DNA of 38,035 nucleotides, taken from NCBI GenBank assembly GCA_025354825.1, contig JANXMC010000290.1:1-38035 (forward strand). Direction: 5' to 3'. Below, one piece after another: positions 23,202 through 30,698 of this stretch. The notes under the pieces are model-generated. The model ran no database searches. It saw nothing but the letters and a program-made list of their open reading frames with translations, and was not told the origin of the DNA. Every line of letters starts with the position of its first letter. Positions within the stretch are counted from its first letter, which is position 1. Source of the DNA: Myxococcales bacterium. GTDB taxonomy: Bacteria > Myxococcota_A > Polyangia > Polyangiales > Polyangiaceae. The position numbers and the translations under genes were made by a program.

Positions 23202-24572
23202 TTATTTCTGCGGGTTCGCCCAGCCGCAGACGGGCGCGACGCGCGCCGCTTCGGCCGGCCCCCACGACCCTTCGTCGTACGCATAAACAGGCGTCTTCGC
23301 CTTGAGCGCGTCGTCGACGATGCGCCACGACTCTTCGACCGCATCGCGTCGCGCGTACATCGTCGCGTCCCCTTCGATGGCGTCGCCGAAGAGGCGCTCG
23401 TAGGGCTTGAGCGCCCCCGCCGCCGACGCGCGCAGAATGAGCTCGCTCGCGTTGCCCACCATGGGCTCGCCGGGCGTCTTCACGTTTGCGGCGAGGGCAA
23501 TCGCGTTGTCGGGGCCGAGGCGAAAACGGAGCGTGTTCTGCCCCGGCGCCTTCGCGTCTTCGAGCACCACGTGGCCTACGCCCTTCCACCGAACGATCGC
23601 GTCCGTCGCCGTCACCGCGAGGGATTTACCGGCGCGGATGAAGAAGGGAACGCCCTGCCAGCGCGGCGAATCGACCAAGAAGCGCGCGGCCGCGAACGTC
23701 TCCGTCGTCGAGTCGTCGGCGACGCCCTTCTCGTCGCGGTACCCCTTTACCTGCCCCCGAACGAGATCGTCCGTCGTGAGCTTTTTTACCTGCGCCAGGA
23801 GCTTCGTGCGCGCTTCGCGGAGGGCCGAGTAGCCGCGCTCACCGGGGAGATCCATCGCAATGCACGCGACCGTCGCGAGCAGGTGGTTCTGGACGACGTC
23901 GCGCACCGCGCCGACCTTGTCGTAAAACTCGGCGCGCCCTTTCACGCCGAACGTTTCTGCCATGGTGATTTCGACGCTCTCGATGTTGTCGCGATTCCAC
24001 GTTGTCTCGAAGAGCGGATTGGCGGCGCGGAAATACACGATATTTTCCACCTGCTCTTTGCCGAGATAGTGGTCAATCCGGTAAATGGCCTCTTCGGGGA
24101 ACGACTTGTAGAGCGCCTCGCTCAGCGCCTTGGCCGAAGCCGCGTCGTGGCCAAAGGGCTTTTCGAGAACCAGGCGCCCCCCTTCGGCGAGGCCCGCCTT
24201 TGCGAGATTTTCAGCGACTTTCTCAAAGAGGTCCGGCGGAAGGGCGACGTAGCTGAGGGGGCGCTTCGCACTGCCCACGGCCTTCTTGATGCCGTCGAAG
24301 GTTTTCGGATCGTCGTAATCGACGGCGACGTAGGAGAGCATCTCCGAGAGCTTGGCGAAGGCGGCTTCATCGAAGTTCTTGGTGTCTTCGAGGCTCTTCT
24401 TCGCTTTCGCGCGAATCGCTTCGGTGCCGATGTCTTTGCGGCCAATGGCAACGATAGGCATCGCGAGGCGCCCCGCCTTCACGAGGGCTTGGAGCGCGGG
24501 CCACGTCTGCTTGGTGGCGAGGTCGCCCGTGGCCCCGAAGAAGATGAATGCATCTGAGCGCGGTTGTTCCAT
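23202..24572 (-). CDS. zwf: Glucose-6-phosphate 1-dehydrogenase
   Basis: A 456-aa cytoplasmic enzyme oxidising glucose-6-phosphate to 6-phosphogluconolactone with NAD(P)+, the entry to the oxidative pentose phosphate pathway. The cofactor loop is FFGATGDLATKQTWPAL (near the N-terminus). EKPFG (137-141) and the active-site signature RIDHYLGKE (165-173) are intact. So is GVKGRAEFYDKVGAVRDVVQNH with the catalytic His. It is slightly shorter than the usual ~490 residues, mainly at loops and the C-terminus. ATG 24572 has GAGG upstream. No 6-phosphogluconolactonase or gnd is adjacent, so it is not in the usual pentose-phosphate operon. Confidence 0.95.
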   Translation of the reverse strand: MEQPRSDAFIFFGATGDLATKQTWPALQALVKAGRLAMPIVAIGRKDIGTEAIRAKAKKSLEDTKNFDEAAFAKLSEMLSYVAVDYDDPKTFDGIKKAVGSAKRPLSYVALPPDLFEKVAENLAKAGLAEGGRLVLEKPFGHDAASAKALSEALYKSFPEEAIYRIDHYLGKEQVENIVYFRAANPLFETTWNRDNIESVEITMAETFGVKGRAEFYDKVGAVRDVVQNHLLATVACIAMDLPGERGYSALREARTKLLAQVKKLTTDDLVRGQVKGYRDEKGVADDSTTETFAAARFLVDSPRWQGVPFFIRAGKSLAVTATDAIVRWKGVGHVVLEDAKAPGQNTLRFRLGPDNAIALAANVKTPGEPMVGNASELILRASAAGALKPYERLFGDAIEGDATMYARRDAVEESWRIVDDALKAKTPVYAYDEGSWGPAEAARVAPVCGWANPQK

Positions 24573-24785
24573 GCCTCGCAGGTTAGACAGATTCGCGGCG
24601 AGCGAAAATCCGTTCGAGTCGCCGCACGAGTCGACGCCTACCTGAAGAGTCCGAATCGCCCAGCGACGCCCCCGTTCCGCTGGGGCCGATGCGCGCGCCC
24701 ACGCGCGAGCCTCGCCCTACCGACCTGACGGCCTCAACCCACTTCGAGGAGAAGGCGCGCACGGTGACGCGTCGCCACACGCCCT

Positions 24786-24812
24786 CGCCCGCGCCCGCGC
24801 CCGCGCCCGCGC
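24786..24812. repeat. Short CGCCCG hexamer tandem repeat
   Basis: Four and a half copies of the hexamer CGCCCG lie in the non-coding stretch between the broken NmrA gene and zwf. It is probably slippage in GC-rich DNA; the rest of 24573-24826 shows nothing recognisable. Confidence 0.7.
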
Positions 24813-24826
24813 AGGCGTTGAGCGCG

Positions 24827-25397
24827 TCAGCCGAAGGCCGCGGCGTTGCGGCCCGCCCATTCGGCGAAGGTCGTCGGCGGCCGACCGAGCACCTTCGCCA
24901 CGGCGTCGGTTGCGCGCGCGGCGTGACCGTCGCGCACCGCCGCGAAGGACTCGGCGACGGCATTGGCCATGGGCGCGGGGACGCCGTTGCGGAGCAGCCC
25001 CTCCACGGCCGCAGTTGCGGGGACGTCGACGCAGCGAACGGGGCGCCCGAGCACGGTCGCGAGCGTATCGACCTGGTCGGCCGTCGTGAGGAGCTCGGCG
25101 CCCGTGACGTCGAGCGTCGCGCCGAGGAGCGCGTCGCCGTCGCCCGTAATCGCCTTCGCCGCGACCGCTGCAATGTCGTGCGGATCGACGGGGGCGAATT
25201 TGCCACTGCCCATAGGGTTGTAGACGACCCCCTCGGCCCTGATGGTCGCGCCCCACGCGCGGGTGTTCGTCATGAAGGCGCTCGCGCGAGGCGGCGATCG
25301 CGTCTTCGATCTCTTTATGCAACATGCCCACCTGCAACTGCGGTCGCGCGGCGAACATCGTTGAAAGGAAGACGACGCGGCGCTCGCTCCCCTGCAC
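24827..25397 (-). pseudogene. Broken NmrA-like NAD(P)-binding protein gene
   Basis: The C-terminal half of an NmrA-like protein reads on the minus strand from ATG 25273 to the stop at 24827, with MTNTRAWGATIRAEGVVYNP, then DPHDIAAVAAKAI and VLGRPPTTFAEWAGRNAAAF. The preceding core piece (RRVVFLSTMFAARPQLQVGM, LHKEIEDAIAAS) is in a different frame, from about 25397 to 25278. Around ten codons expected between them (the LRWTFLRPG-type strand) are missing. The entire N-terminal Rossmann motif (GATGxxG) is absent. So the gene is truncated at its 5' end and has an internal deletion/frameshift. A short protein from 25273 is still possible. Confidence 0.75.
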
Positions 25398-25480
25398 GAC
25401 CCGCGCCTCTTGGTGAGGCTCGCCGCGCGCGGCCTCGGCATCGCATTCGTACCCGCGCTCATCGCCGAAGCGAGGGTCGA
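25385..25480 (+). pseudogene. C-terminal fragment of a LysR-type regulator
   Basis: About 30 codons on the plus strand read DPRLLVRLAARGLGIAFVPA followed by LIAEARVD. This is the typical late part of a LysR substrate-binding domain (a GLGIAxxPxxL-type segment). No HTH or first effector subdomain is present upstream; the fragment begins where the broken NmrA gene ends. It is the plus-strand partner in a degenerate NmrA/LysR divergent pair. From 25480 to 25579 nothing recognisable is seen. Confidence 0.6.
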
Positions 25481-25579
25481 CGCTCGTCGTCGCGCGCGAC
25501 CGCGGCGGCCGCGTCCTAGGGCGCGCTCATCGCACGCCGCGTGGGTGGCCGTGCAGAGCTGGCCCATTCCCTCGCGAGC

Positions 25580-26587
25580 CTACTTCGAACAGCACCGAAA
25601 CCCGATGTCGCTCGCGACGCGGGTGCGGCCTGCGACGTCGAGATCGCCGTCGCCGGCGCAGCGTAGGCGCGTCTCTCCCACGGTCCGAAAGCCGCCTCCG
25701 CGAATGCGGCATACGTCGACGCCCGCTTCGACGCCGCCGCTCGAACCGCCGTTGGCGCCGCCGCCCGAGCCTCCGTCGGCGCCGGCATCGGGGCGGGCCC
25801 CCGTGCTGGTGAAGCAGGCGTCGGTCCACTCCCAAGCGTTGCCGCTGAGATCGTAGACGGGACCCCCATCAAGACGTTGGGCAATGCATCGCGGGTTGGA
25901 GGCGGTAATCGCTGTTTGGCAAAGACCGCCGCGTCCGCAGCCGCTCTCTTGGTTCTCGCCGCCGTTGCAATAGGCTGCGTGGTAGCCGTTGCCGTAGGGG
26001 AACTGCTGCGTGCCGTCTTCGGTGCACGCGCCGAACCACTGCGATGCGCTGGCCGTCGCGAAGTCGCCCGGCGCTTCGGCTCCCCCATCGATTTTGCCGC
26101 ACAGGCGCTGCCCCGCGCTCGTGCAGAACGCGAGGGCGTCGCACCAGTCGATGCAGACTTGCGGGTGCTCGGCGCAGGCCGCGCCGTTGCACGCTTGCAT
26201 CATACACACGGCATCGGGCTCGAACTTCGTATTGCCCGTGCAGAGCGGCGACTGCCCACGAACGGGCGGCGCGTTGGCGAGCCATTCTTGGTATTGCCGT
26301 TGTGTCACTTCAAAGGCCGAGATCGAATAGCCCCGCGCCACCGCGACGAGCGGAGGGGCCGAGGCCGCCGCGTCGAAGAGCGTCGGCGCGTTGGCTTCGG
26401 GCGCGGCGTCGAAGAGGGACGCGTCGCGGTCGCTGTCGCGGCTGGCGTCGGGTGCTGCGCCCATGCCTGCGTCGATGGCGAGGACGTAGTCGCCATCGAG
26501 ACCCGCGAGCGCAGTGCACCCCACCGCGGCGCTTGCGACGGCGACGACCGCAACCCCAGAAAGGCCGACGGCGGTGCGCGTCACCAT
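25580..26587 (-). CDS. SUMF1/formylglycine-generating-enzyme-domain lipoprotein
   Basis: A 335-aa exported lipoprotein. The N-terminal signal ends in ASAAVGC (lipobox Cys24), then an Asp/Ala-rich linker, then a SUMF1 (FGE-sulfatase) domain with ISAFEVTQRQYQEWLAN, WCDALAFCTSAGQRLCGK, LSGNAWEWTDAC, RIRGGGFR and a closing SDIGFRCC. Many Cys residues suggest disulfides. In myxobacteria such domains often occur beside Ser/Thr kinases as extracytoplasmic binding modules rather than true formylglycine generators. The C-terminal domain is interrupted by a Gly/Ser-rich insert (ADGGSGGGANGGSSGG). Its start overlaps the stop of the TPR/PEGA-like gene by 7 bases, so it is the third gene of the kinase operon. 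Confidence 0.88.
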   Translation of the reverse strand: MVTRTAVGLSGVAVVAVASAAVGCTALAGLDGDYVLAIDAGMGAAPDASRDSDRDASLFDAAPEANAPTLFDAAASAPPLVAVARGYSISAFEVTQRQYQEWLANAPPVRGQSPLCTGNTKFEPDAVCMMQACNGAACAEHPQVCIDWCDALAFCTSAGQRLCGKIDGGAEAPGDFATASASQWFGACTEDGTQQFPYGNGYHAAYCNGGENQESGCGRGGLCQTAITASNPRCIAQRLDGGPVYDLSGNAWEWTDACFTSTGARPDAGADGGSGGGANGGSSGGVEAGVDVCRIRGGGFRTVGETRLRCAGDGDLDVAGRTRVASDIGFRCCSK

Positions 26588-27621
26588 GTGCCGAAGACCA
26601 GCGCCGAGGCGTCAGCCGGCGAGGCGCGCAGCGCGAAGGAGACCGCGCCGCCCGCACCAACGACGGCACGATGCGACGGGCGCACGATGACGAGAACGAC
26701 GGTCGTCACCGCGGCGGCCGCCCCCACCGCGAACGCGACGGAGCTCACGGTTCCGAGGGTGCGTGCGCGGTCCACCTCGGCAAGCCCCTCGGCGTCGCAT
26801 CGGCGCCCGATACAGTGATCGTCGATCGCCTTCTTTTTCCCGAGAACCATCGCACCGGCGACGGCGCCGACCCCGAGGCCTGTGAGCGCCGTCGCCCCGG
26901 CGACGTACGCCCACGGCCTGCGCGACGACGGCGCTGCCGACGGGGTGATCGGCGCGGACGCAAGCGGCGCGACGGCGACGGGGGATGCGGTCGGGCTCGC
27001 GACGTTTGCGCTCACGGTCGCCGATGCCGTCGTGAACGTCACGGTGCGTCGCTCGCCGGCGGCGACGACGACGCGAACGCGTTGAGGGGCCGCCGCCCCG
27101 CTCGTGAGCTCGAAAACCGCTTCGCCCGGATCGAGGGGAAGCTCGCGCGCGAGCAGGTCGTCCTGAACGTCGTGCCCATTCACCTTGAGCAGTTGTTTCG
27201 CGCCACCGGGCGACGGCGCGGGGAGCGTCAACGTCACGAGGGCGAGCTTACGCGCGAGGGTGCGCTGTCGCGACGTCGCAATCCGCTGGCGCTCGTCGTT
27301 CGCCTCCGTGTGGACGGCATCGCCTTTCGCGTAGTCGCGCAAAAATGCGTCGTAATGGGTATATGCGCGAGACGCTTTTCCCCATTGGGCTTCGCATTCG
27401 GCCAGGGTGAAAAGCACGCCCAGTCGCGGGTCGCGATTCTGGCTCTCGTCGAGAAGCGGGCAGCCCGTGGCGAGGTCGCCCCGTAGCATCGCATCGCGCC
27501 CCCGAACGAAGAGATCCTCCGCACGGTCGTCGGCCTTTGCGCGCGCGGACGCCGTGGACAGCGCCGCGAACGCCAACGACGCGACGACTACGCGCCGAGC
27601 GCGGCGGCTAATCGCGCTCAT
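26581..27621 (-). CDS. TPR/PEGA-like secreted or membrane protein of the kinase operon
   Basis: A 346-aa protein with an N-terminal signal-like segment (RRVVVASLAFAALSTASARA). TPR-like helices follow (AEDLFVRGRDAMLRGDLATG, LFTLAECEAQWGKASRAYTH). A PEGA-like beta domain follows (KQLLKVNGHDVQDDLLAREL, ELTSGAAAPQRVRVVVAAGE), then a Pro/Ala/Ser linker and two hydrophobic helices near the C-terminus. This layout is common in myxobacterial proteins encoded with Ser/Thr kinases and is thought to be an envelope sensor or scaffold. ATG 27621 overlaps the kinase stop by 14 bases, and its end overlaps the SUMF1 gene. The frame extends to 27882 in antisense-quality sequence, which is rejected. Confidence 0.8.
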   Translation of the reverse strand: MSAISRRARRVVVASLAFAALSTASARAKADDRAEDLFVRGRDAMLRGDLATGCPLLDESQNRDPRLGVLFTLAECEAQWGKASRAYTHYDAFLRDYAKGDAVHTEANDERQRIATSRQRTLARKLALVTLTLPAPSPGGAKQLLKVNGHDVQDDLLARELPLDPGEAVFELTSGAAAPQRVRVVVAAGERRTVTFTTASATVSANVASPTASPVAVAPLASAPITPSAAPSSRRPWAYVAGATALTGLGVGAVAGAMVLGKKKAIDDHCIGRRCDAEGLAEVDRARTLGTVSSVAFAVGAAAAVTTVVLVIVRPSHRAVVGAGGAVSFALRASPADASALVFGTW

Positions 27622-28987
27622 ACAGTCGCACCGGCGTCGGCGCACGAGGGCGAGCGCGCGGCTTCGCGGGCGGACGCGAATCGACGCCAGCGCGCGCGGC
27701 GGCGGCCGGCATGACCGCAGCGGCCGTGGGAGCAGGCACGGGCGCGACCGACGACGCGGTCGGAGCCGTCGCCGCCGCCGTGCGTGGCGGGGGCGCCTCG
27801 TCTGCCGCGATCGTTGCGGACGGCGTCGATGCGGTCGCTGCGGCTGGGTGACGCGCCGACCGCGGCGAGACCATCGCCGCAATCCCGGCGATGGCGACGA
27901 GCGAGACGCCGAAGCTCACCGCAAAGCGCACGCGGCCGCGCGTTCGCGCCTGCGCGGGGGGCGGCGTCGTCGACAGCGTCATCGACGGAGGCGCATCGAG
28001 CCACGTGTCGGCCACCGCGGCGTTTCCCTGCTCGGCCGACGTCCCCGTCGCGTGGAGCTTCGCGCCCGAGTCGTTCACCCACGCAGCCACGTCGCCGCGG
28101 GACGCGAGCGTGCTCGAGGCTTCGATCGCATCCGCCATGGCGCTCGCCGATTCGTATCGCGCCTCGCGCTCCCTCGCGAGCGCTCGCATCACGACCTCGT
28201 CGACTGCAGGCGGCACCTCGGCGACGGCGCTTGGTTTCACGATGGGCCGCTCGAGCAGCGCGTACACCGTCTGCGCTTCGCTCTCGGCGTAGAAGAGGCG
28301 GCGACCGGTGAGTGCCTCCCAAAGGACGACGCCGGTGCTGAACGTGTCGGCCCGCGCGTCGACCTCGTCGCCCACGAGCTGCTCGGGCGCCATGTATGAA
28401 AGGTGGCCCTTAACCTCGCCGTTTCGGGTGCTGACCATGCGGCCGCGCGCTTTGGCGACGCCGAAGTCGCTGATGCGCGCGAGGCCGTCGCGCCCGATGA
28501 GGACGTTCGACGGCGCGACGTCGCGGTGCACGACGTGAAGCGCCTGGCCTTCGGCGTCTTTCGCAACGTGCGCCGCGTGAAGGCCGCGAAGCATGTCGCA
28601 AACGATACGTAGCGTGACGGGCAAGGGCGGCGCGCCGCCGGTGAGCAGCGCTTCGAACGTCGCGCCGTCGATGAGCTCCATCACGACCGCGTACTCGCCC
28701 GCCTCCTGCACCACGTCGAGCGTCGCGACGACGTTGGGGTGAGCAATGCACGACGCGATGCGCGCCTCGTCGAGGAACATCACGGCGTCGCTGCGTTGGC
28801 TCCAATGAGGGTGCAGCCGTTTGATGGCGACACCGCGCGTGAAGCCGAGGGGCCCGACGAGGCGGCCACGGTAGACCGTTGCGAGCCCCCCCGAGCCGAG
28901 GCGCTCGCCGAGCTCGTACCTGCCCGCCCATAGTATGGGCTCGCCTTGCGCGGCTACGCCCGGCGTCGTCGTCGGCGTCGTCGGCAT
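27608..28987 (-). CDS. Serine/threonine protein kinase, single-pass membrane
   Basis: A 459-aa Hanks-type kinase. The glycine loop LGSGGLATVYRG, the lysine in VAIKRLHPHW, the catalytic HRDVAPSNVLIG, DFGVAKA and the APEQLVGDEVDARADTFSTG segment are all present, so it should be active. After residue ~300 there is a disordered linker and one membrane helix (VSFGVSLVAIAGIAAMV). A Pro/Ala-rich outer tail ends in Arg/Pro repeats. It is the first gene of an operon with the TPR/PEGA-like and SUMF1 genes, with overlapping ends. It is divergent from the FHA sigma-54 activator gene, whose FHA domain is a natural reader of its phosphothreonine products. ATG 28987 is the best start; the frame is open to 29071. 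Confidence 0.9.
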   Translation of the reverse strand: MPTTPTTTPGVAAQGEPILWAGRYELGERLGSGGLATVYRGRLVGPLGFTRGVAIKRLHPHWSQRSDAVMFLDEARIASCIAHPNVVATLDVVQEAGEYAVVMELIDGATFEALLTGGAPPLPVTLRIVCDMLRGLHAAHVAKDAEGQALHVVHRDVAPSNVLIGRDGLARISDFGVAKARGRMVSTRNGEVKGHLSYMAPEQLVGDEVDARADTFSTGVVLWEALTGRRLFYAESEAQTVYALLERPIVKPSAVAEVPPAVDEVVMRALAREREARYESASAMADAIEASSTLASRGDVAAWVNDSGAKLHATGTSAEQGNAAVADTWLDAPPSMTLSTTPPPAQARTRGRVRFAVSFGVSLVAIAGIAAMVSPRSARHPAAATASTPSATIAADEAPPPRTAAATAPTASSVAPVPAPTAAAVMPAAAARAGVDSRPPAKPRARPRAPTPVRLYERD

Positions 28988-29052
28988 TCGTAATTTCGTA
29001 GCATGCGGTCCCCGTAGGAACAACGCACGGGCGCGCTCGCGCGCGGAGACCC

Positions 29053-29070
29053 TGGTACAGGTTTGTACCA
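29053..29070. promoter_or_regulatory. Perfect 7-bp inverted repeat between kinase and FHA-activator genes
   Basis: TGGTACA-GGTT-TGTACCA is an exact dyad in the 173-base divergent intergenic region. A further half-site GTACAAA lies at 29128-29134. It is a candidate binding site for the FHA sigma-54 activator or another local regulator. Confidence 0.45.
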
Positions 29071-29160
29071 CTCGAATACACCTTATTTTCCCCTGCGCGA
29101 CGCGTTGGCCCGCGCGACGGGCCCTACGTACAAACAGAGGCGCGGTGCTACGATCGCGCG

Positions 29161-30498
29161 GTGAATGCTAAAGGCGAGACGCGTGCGCGGCGTACACTGC
29201 TCTTCGTGCGCGGAGGCTCGCTGGTCGTGCCCGGCGGCGCGCGACTCGCGATAGGCGCCGATCCGGTCGTGATCGGTCGCGCACCTTCGTGCACCCTCGC
29301 CTTGAGCGACGTCGAAGTGAGCGCGCTTCACTGCGAGCTTCGCGCGACGCCCGACGGCGTTCGCCTTCGCGACCTCGGCAGCACCAACGGTACGATCATC
29401 GGCAACGTCGCCGTACGCGAGGCGTACCTCACCGGCGCGTGTGTGTTGGTTCTCGGGCGTACGTCCCTCGCGTTCGAGCCCGAGAGCAAAAAGGCGTTCA
29501 TCGATACCGGAACCGACGAGAGCTTCGGCAACTTGGTCGGCGCCTCGCCTGCGATGCGGCGCGTGTACCAGGCCATCGCGCGCGTCGGGCCGACGCCGCT
29601 CTCGGTTCTCGTCACGGGCGAGACCGGCACGGGAAAAGAGCTCGTCGCCCGCGCGCTTCACGGTGCGAGCGACCGCGCATCGGGGCCGTTCATCGTGGTC
29701 GACTGCGGCGCCATCCCGGCATCGCTCGCGGAGAGCGTTCTCTTCGGCCACACCCGCGGAAGCTTCACCGGCGCAACGGAAGAACGGCGCGGCGCCTTCG
29801 CCGAAGCCGACGGCGGAACAGTGTTCCTCGACGAGCTTGGCGAGCTTCCCGAGGAGGTACAGCCCAAGTTGCTACGGGTGCTCGCCGAAGGGTCTGTGCA
29901 GCCCGTCGGCAGCAACACGCGGCGCAAGGTCGATCTCCGCGTCGTCGCCGCCACGCGGCGCGATCTGCGCGAAGACGTGAACACCGAACGCTTTCGGTCG
30001 GACCTCTTTTTCCGGATCGCGCAGGTGCAGCTCGAGCTCCCTCCCCTTCGCGATCGGCGCAGCGACATTCCGCTTTTGCTGGCCCGCGTCTGCGAGCGTG
30101 CGGGGCGCGCGGTCGCCCTCGATCGCCTCGTCGATCTGTTCGCGTCGCGGTTCGATCGCTACGACTGGCCTGGCAACGTTCGCGAGCTGACGAACATGGC
30201 GAACGTCGTTCTCGCCCTCGACGACGGCCGAGGGGATGCCGGCGTCGACGTCGACATGCTCCTCCCCGGCGGCACGGCGAGCGGCCCGCGCGTGGTCGCG
30301 CCGCATCTCAAAGGCATGGGGTTCGTCGACGCGAAGCGTGCGTTCGAGGAGGAGTACTTCCGCACGCTCCGCGAGGAGACGCGCGGCAACATCTCCGCGC
30401 TCGCACGGCGCTGCGGCCTCGCGCGGCATCAAGTGCGCGAGCACCTACGCAAGCTCGGGCTCATGCCGAAGAGCGACGGCGCGGCCGACGACGACTGA
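29161..30498 (+). CDS. FHA-domain sigma-54-dependent transcriptional activator
   Basis: A 445-aa bacterial enhancer-binding protein. Its FHA domain covers ~residues 35-105 (VIGRAPSC, SALHCEL, LGSTNGTI), with the Arg, Ser, His and Asn that bind phosphothreonine. The AAA+ domain (~122-345) has Walker A GETGTGKE (153-160), the sigma-54 loop GSFTGA (200-205, a common variant of GAFTGA), Walker B GGTVFLDE (218-225) and YDWPGNVREL. A Fis-type helix-turn-helix ends the protein (SALARRCGLARHQVREHLRK). GTG 29161 is the start. No receiver domain is present, so activity is probably set by Ser/Thr phosphorylation, with the divergent kinase as obvious partner. The pectate lyase gene with a sigma-54 promoter lies downstream. 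Confidence 0.93.
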   Translation: MNAKGETRARRTLLFVRGGSLVVPGGARLAIGADPVVIGRAPSCTLALSDVEVSALHCELRATPDGVRLRDLGSTNGTIIGNVAVREAYLTGACVLVLGRTSLAFEPESKKAFIDTGTDESFGNLVGASPAMRRVYQAIARVGPTPLSVLVTGETGTGKELVARALHGASDRASGPFIVVDCGAIPASLAESVLFGHTRGSFTGATEERRGAFAEADGGTVFLDELGELPEEVQPKLLRVLAEGSVQPVGSNTRRKVDLRVVAATRRDLREDVNTERFRSDLFFRIAQVQLELPPLRDRRSDIPLLLARVCERAGRAVALDRLVDLFASRFDRYDWPGNVRELTNMANVVLALDDGRGDAGVDVDMLLPGGTASGPRVVAPHLKGMGFVDAKRAFEEEYFRTLREETRGNISALARRCGLARHQVREHLRKLGLMPKSDGAADDD

Positions 30499-30638
30499 GG
30501 CGCGCGGCTCGCTTCTTTCCTGCGCGGTACCGATCGGTGTCAGGGTTTTCGGCTCACGATCCATCGCCCGGGCCTCCCGAGAGCGCGCCTCAACTCGCGA
30601 TCGAGCCAAATTCAGCACACGCCGTGAAACGCGCCTCG

Positions 30639-30655
30639 TTGGCCCGCACCGTGCT
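30639..30655 (+). promoter_or_regulatory. Candidate sigma-54 promoter of the pectate lyase gene
   Basis: TTGGCCCG-CACC-GTGCT matches the sigma-54 consensus (TGGCACG-N4-TTGCW) with two mismatches. GG at 30641-30642 and GC at 30653-30654 are separated by the required 10 bases. Transcription would start about 30666, 33 bases before the ATG at 30699. The gene for a sigma-54 activator ends 140 bases upstream. Confidence 0.6.
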
Positions 30656-30698
30656 GTAGCGCCCCTCGCGACCACGAGTCGTCGCGCAAGGAGTGCTC

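Noticed and set aside
24786-24812. Hexamer repeat as a CRISPR or minisatellite
   Set aside because: Too short, no spacers; simple slippage in GC-rich DNA.
26044-27486. 480-codon plus-strand ORF opposite the SUMF1 and TPR genes
   Set aside because: Arg-rich antisense frame spanning two real genes.
29105-29121. TTGGCCCG that looks like a sigma-54 -24 element before the FHA activator
   Set aside because: The -12 GC is missing at the required spacing (GG is found instead).
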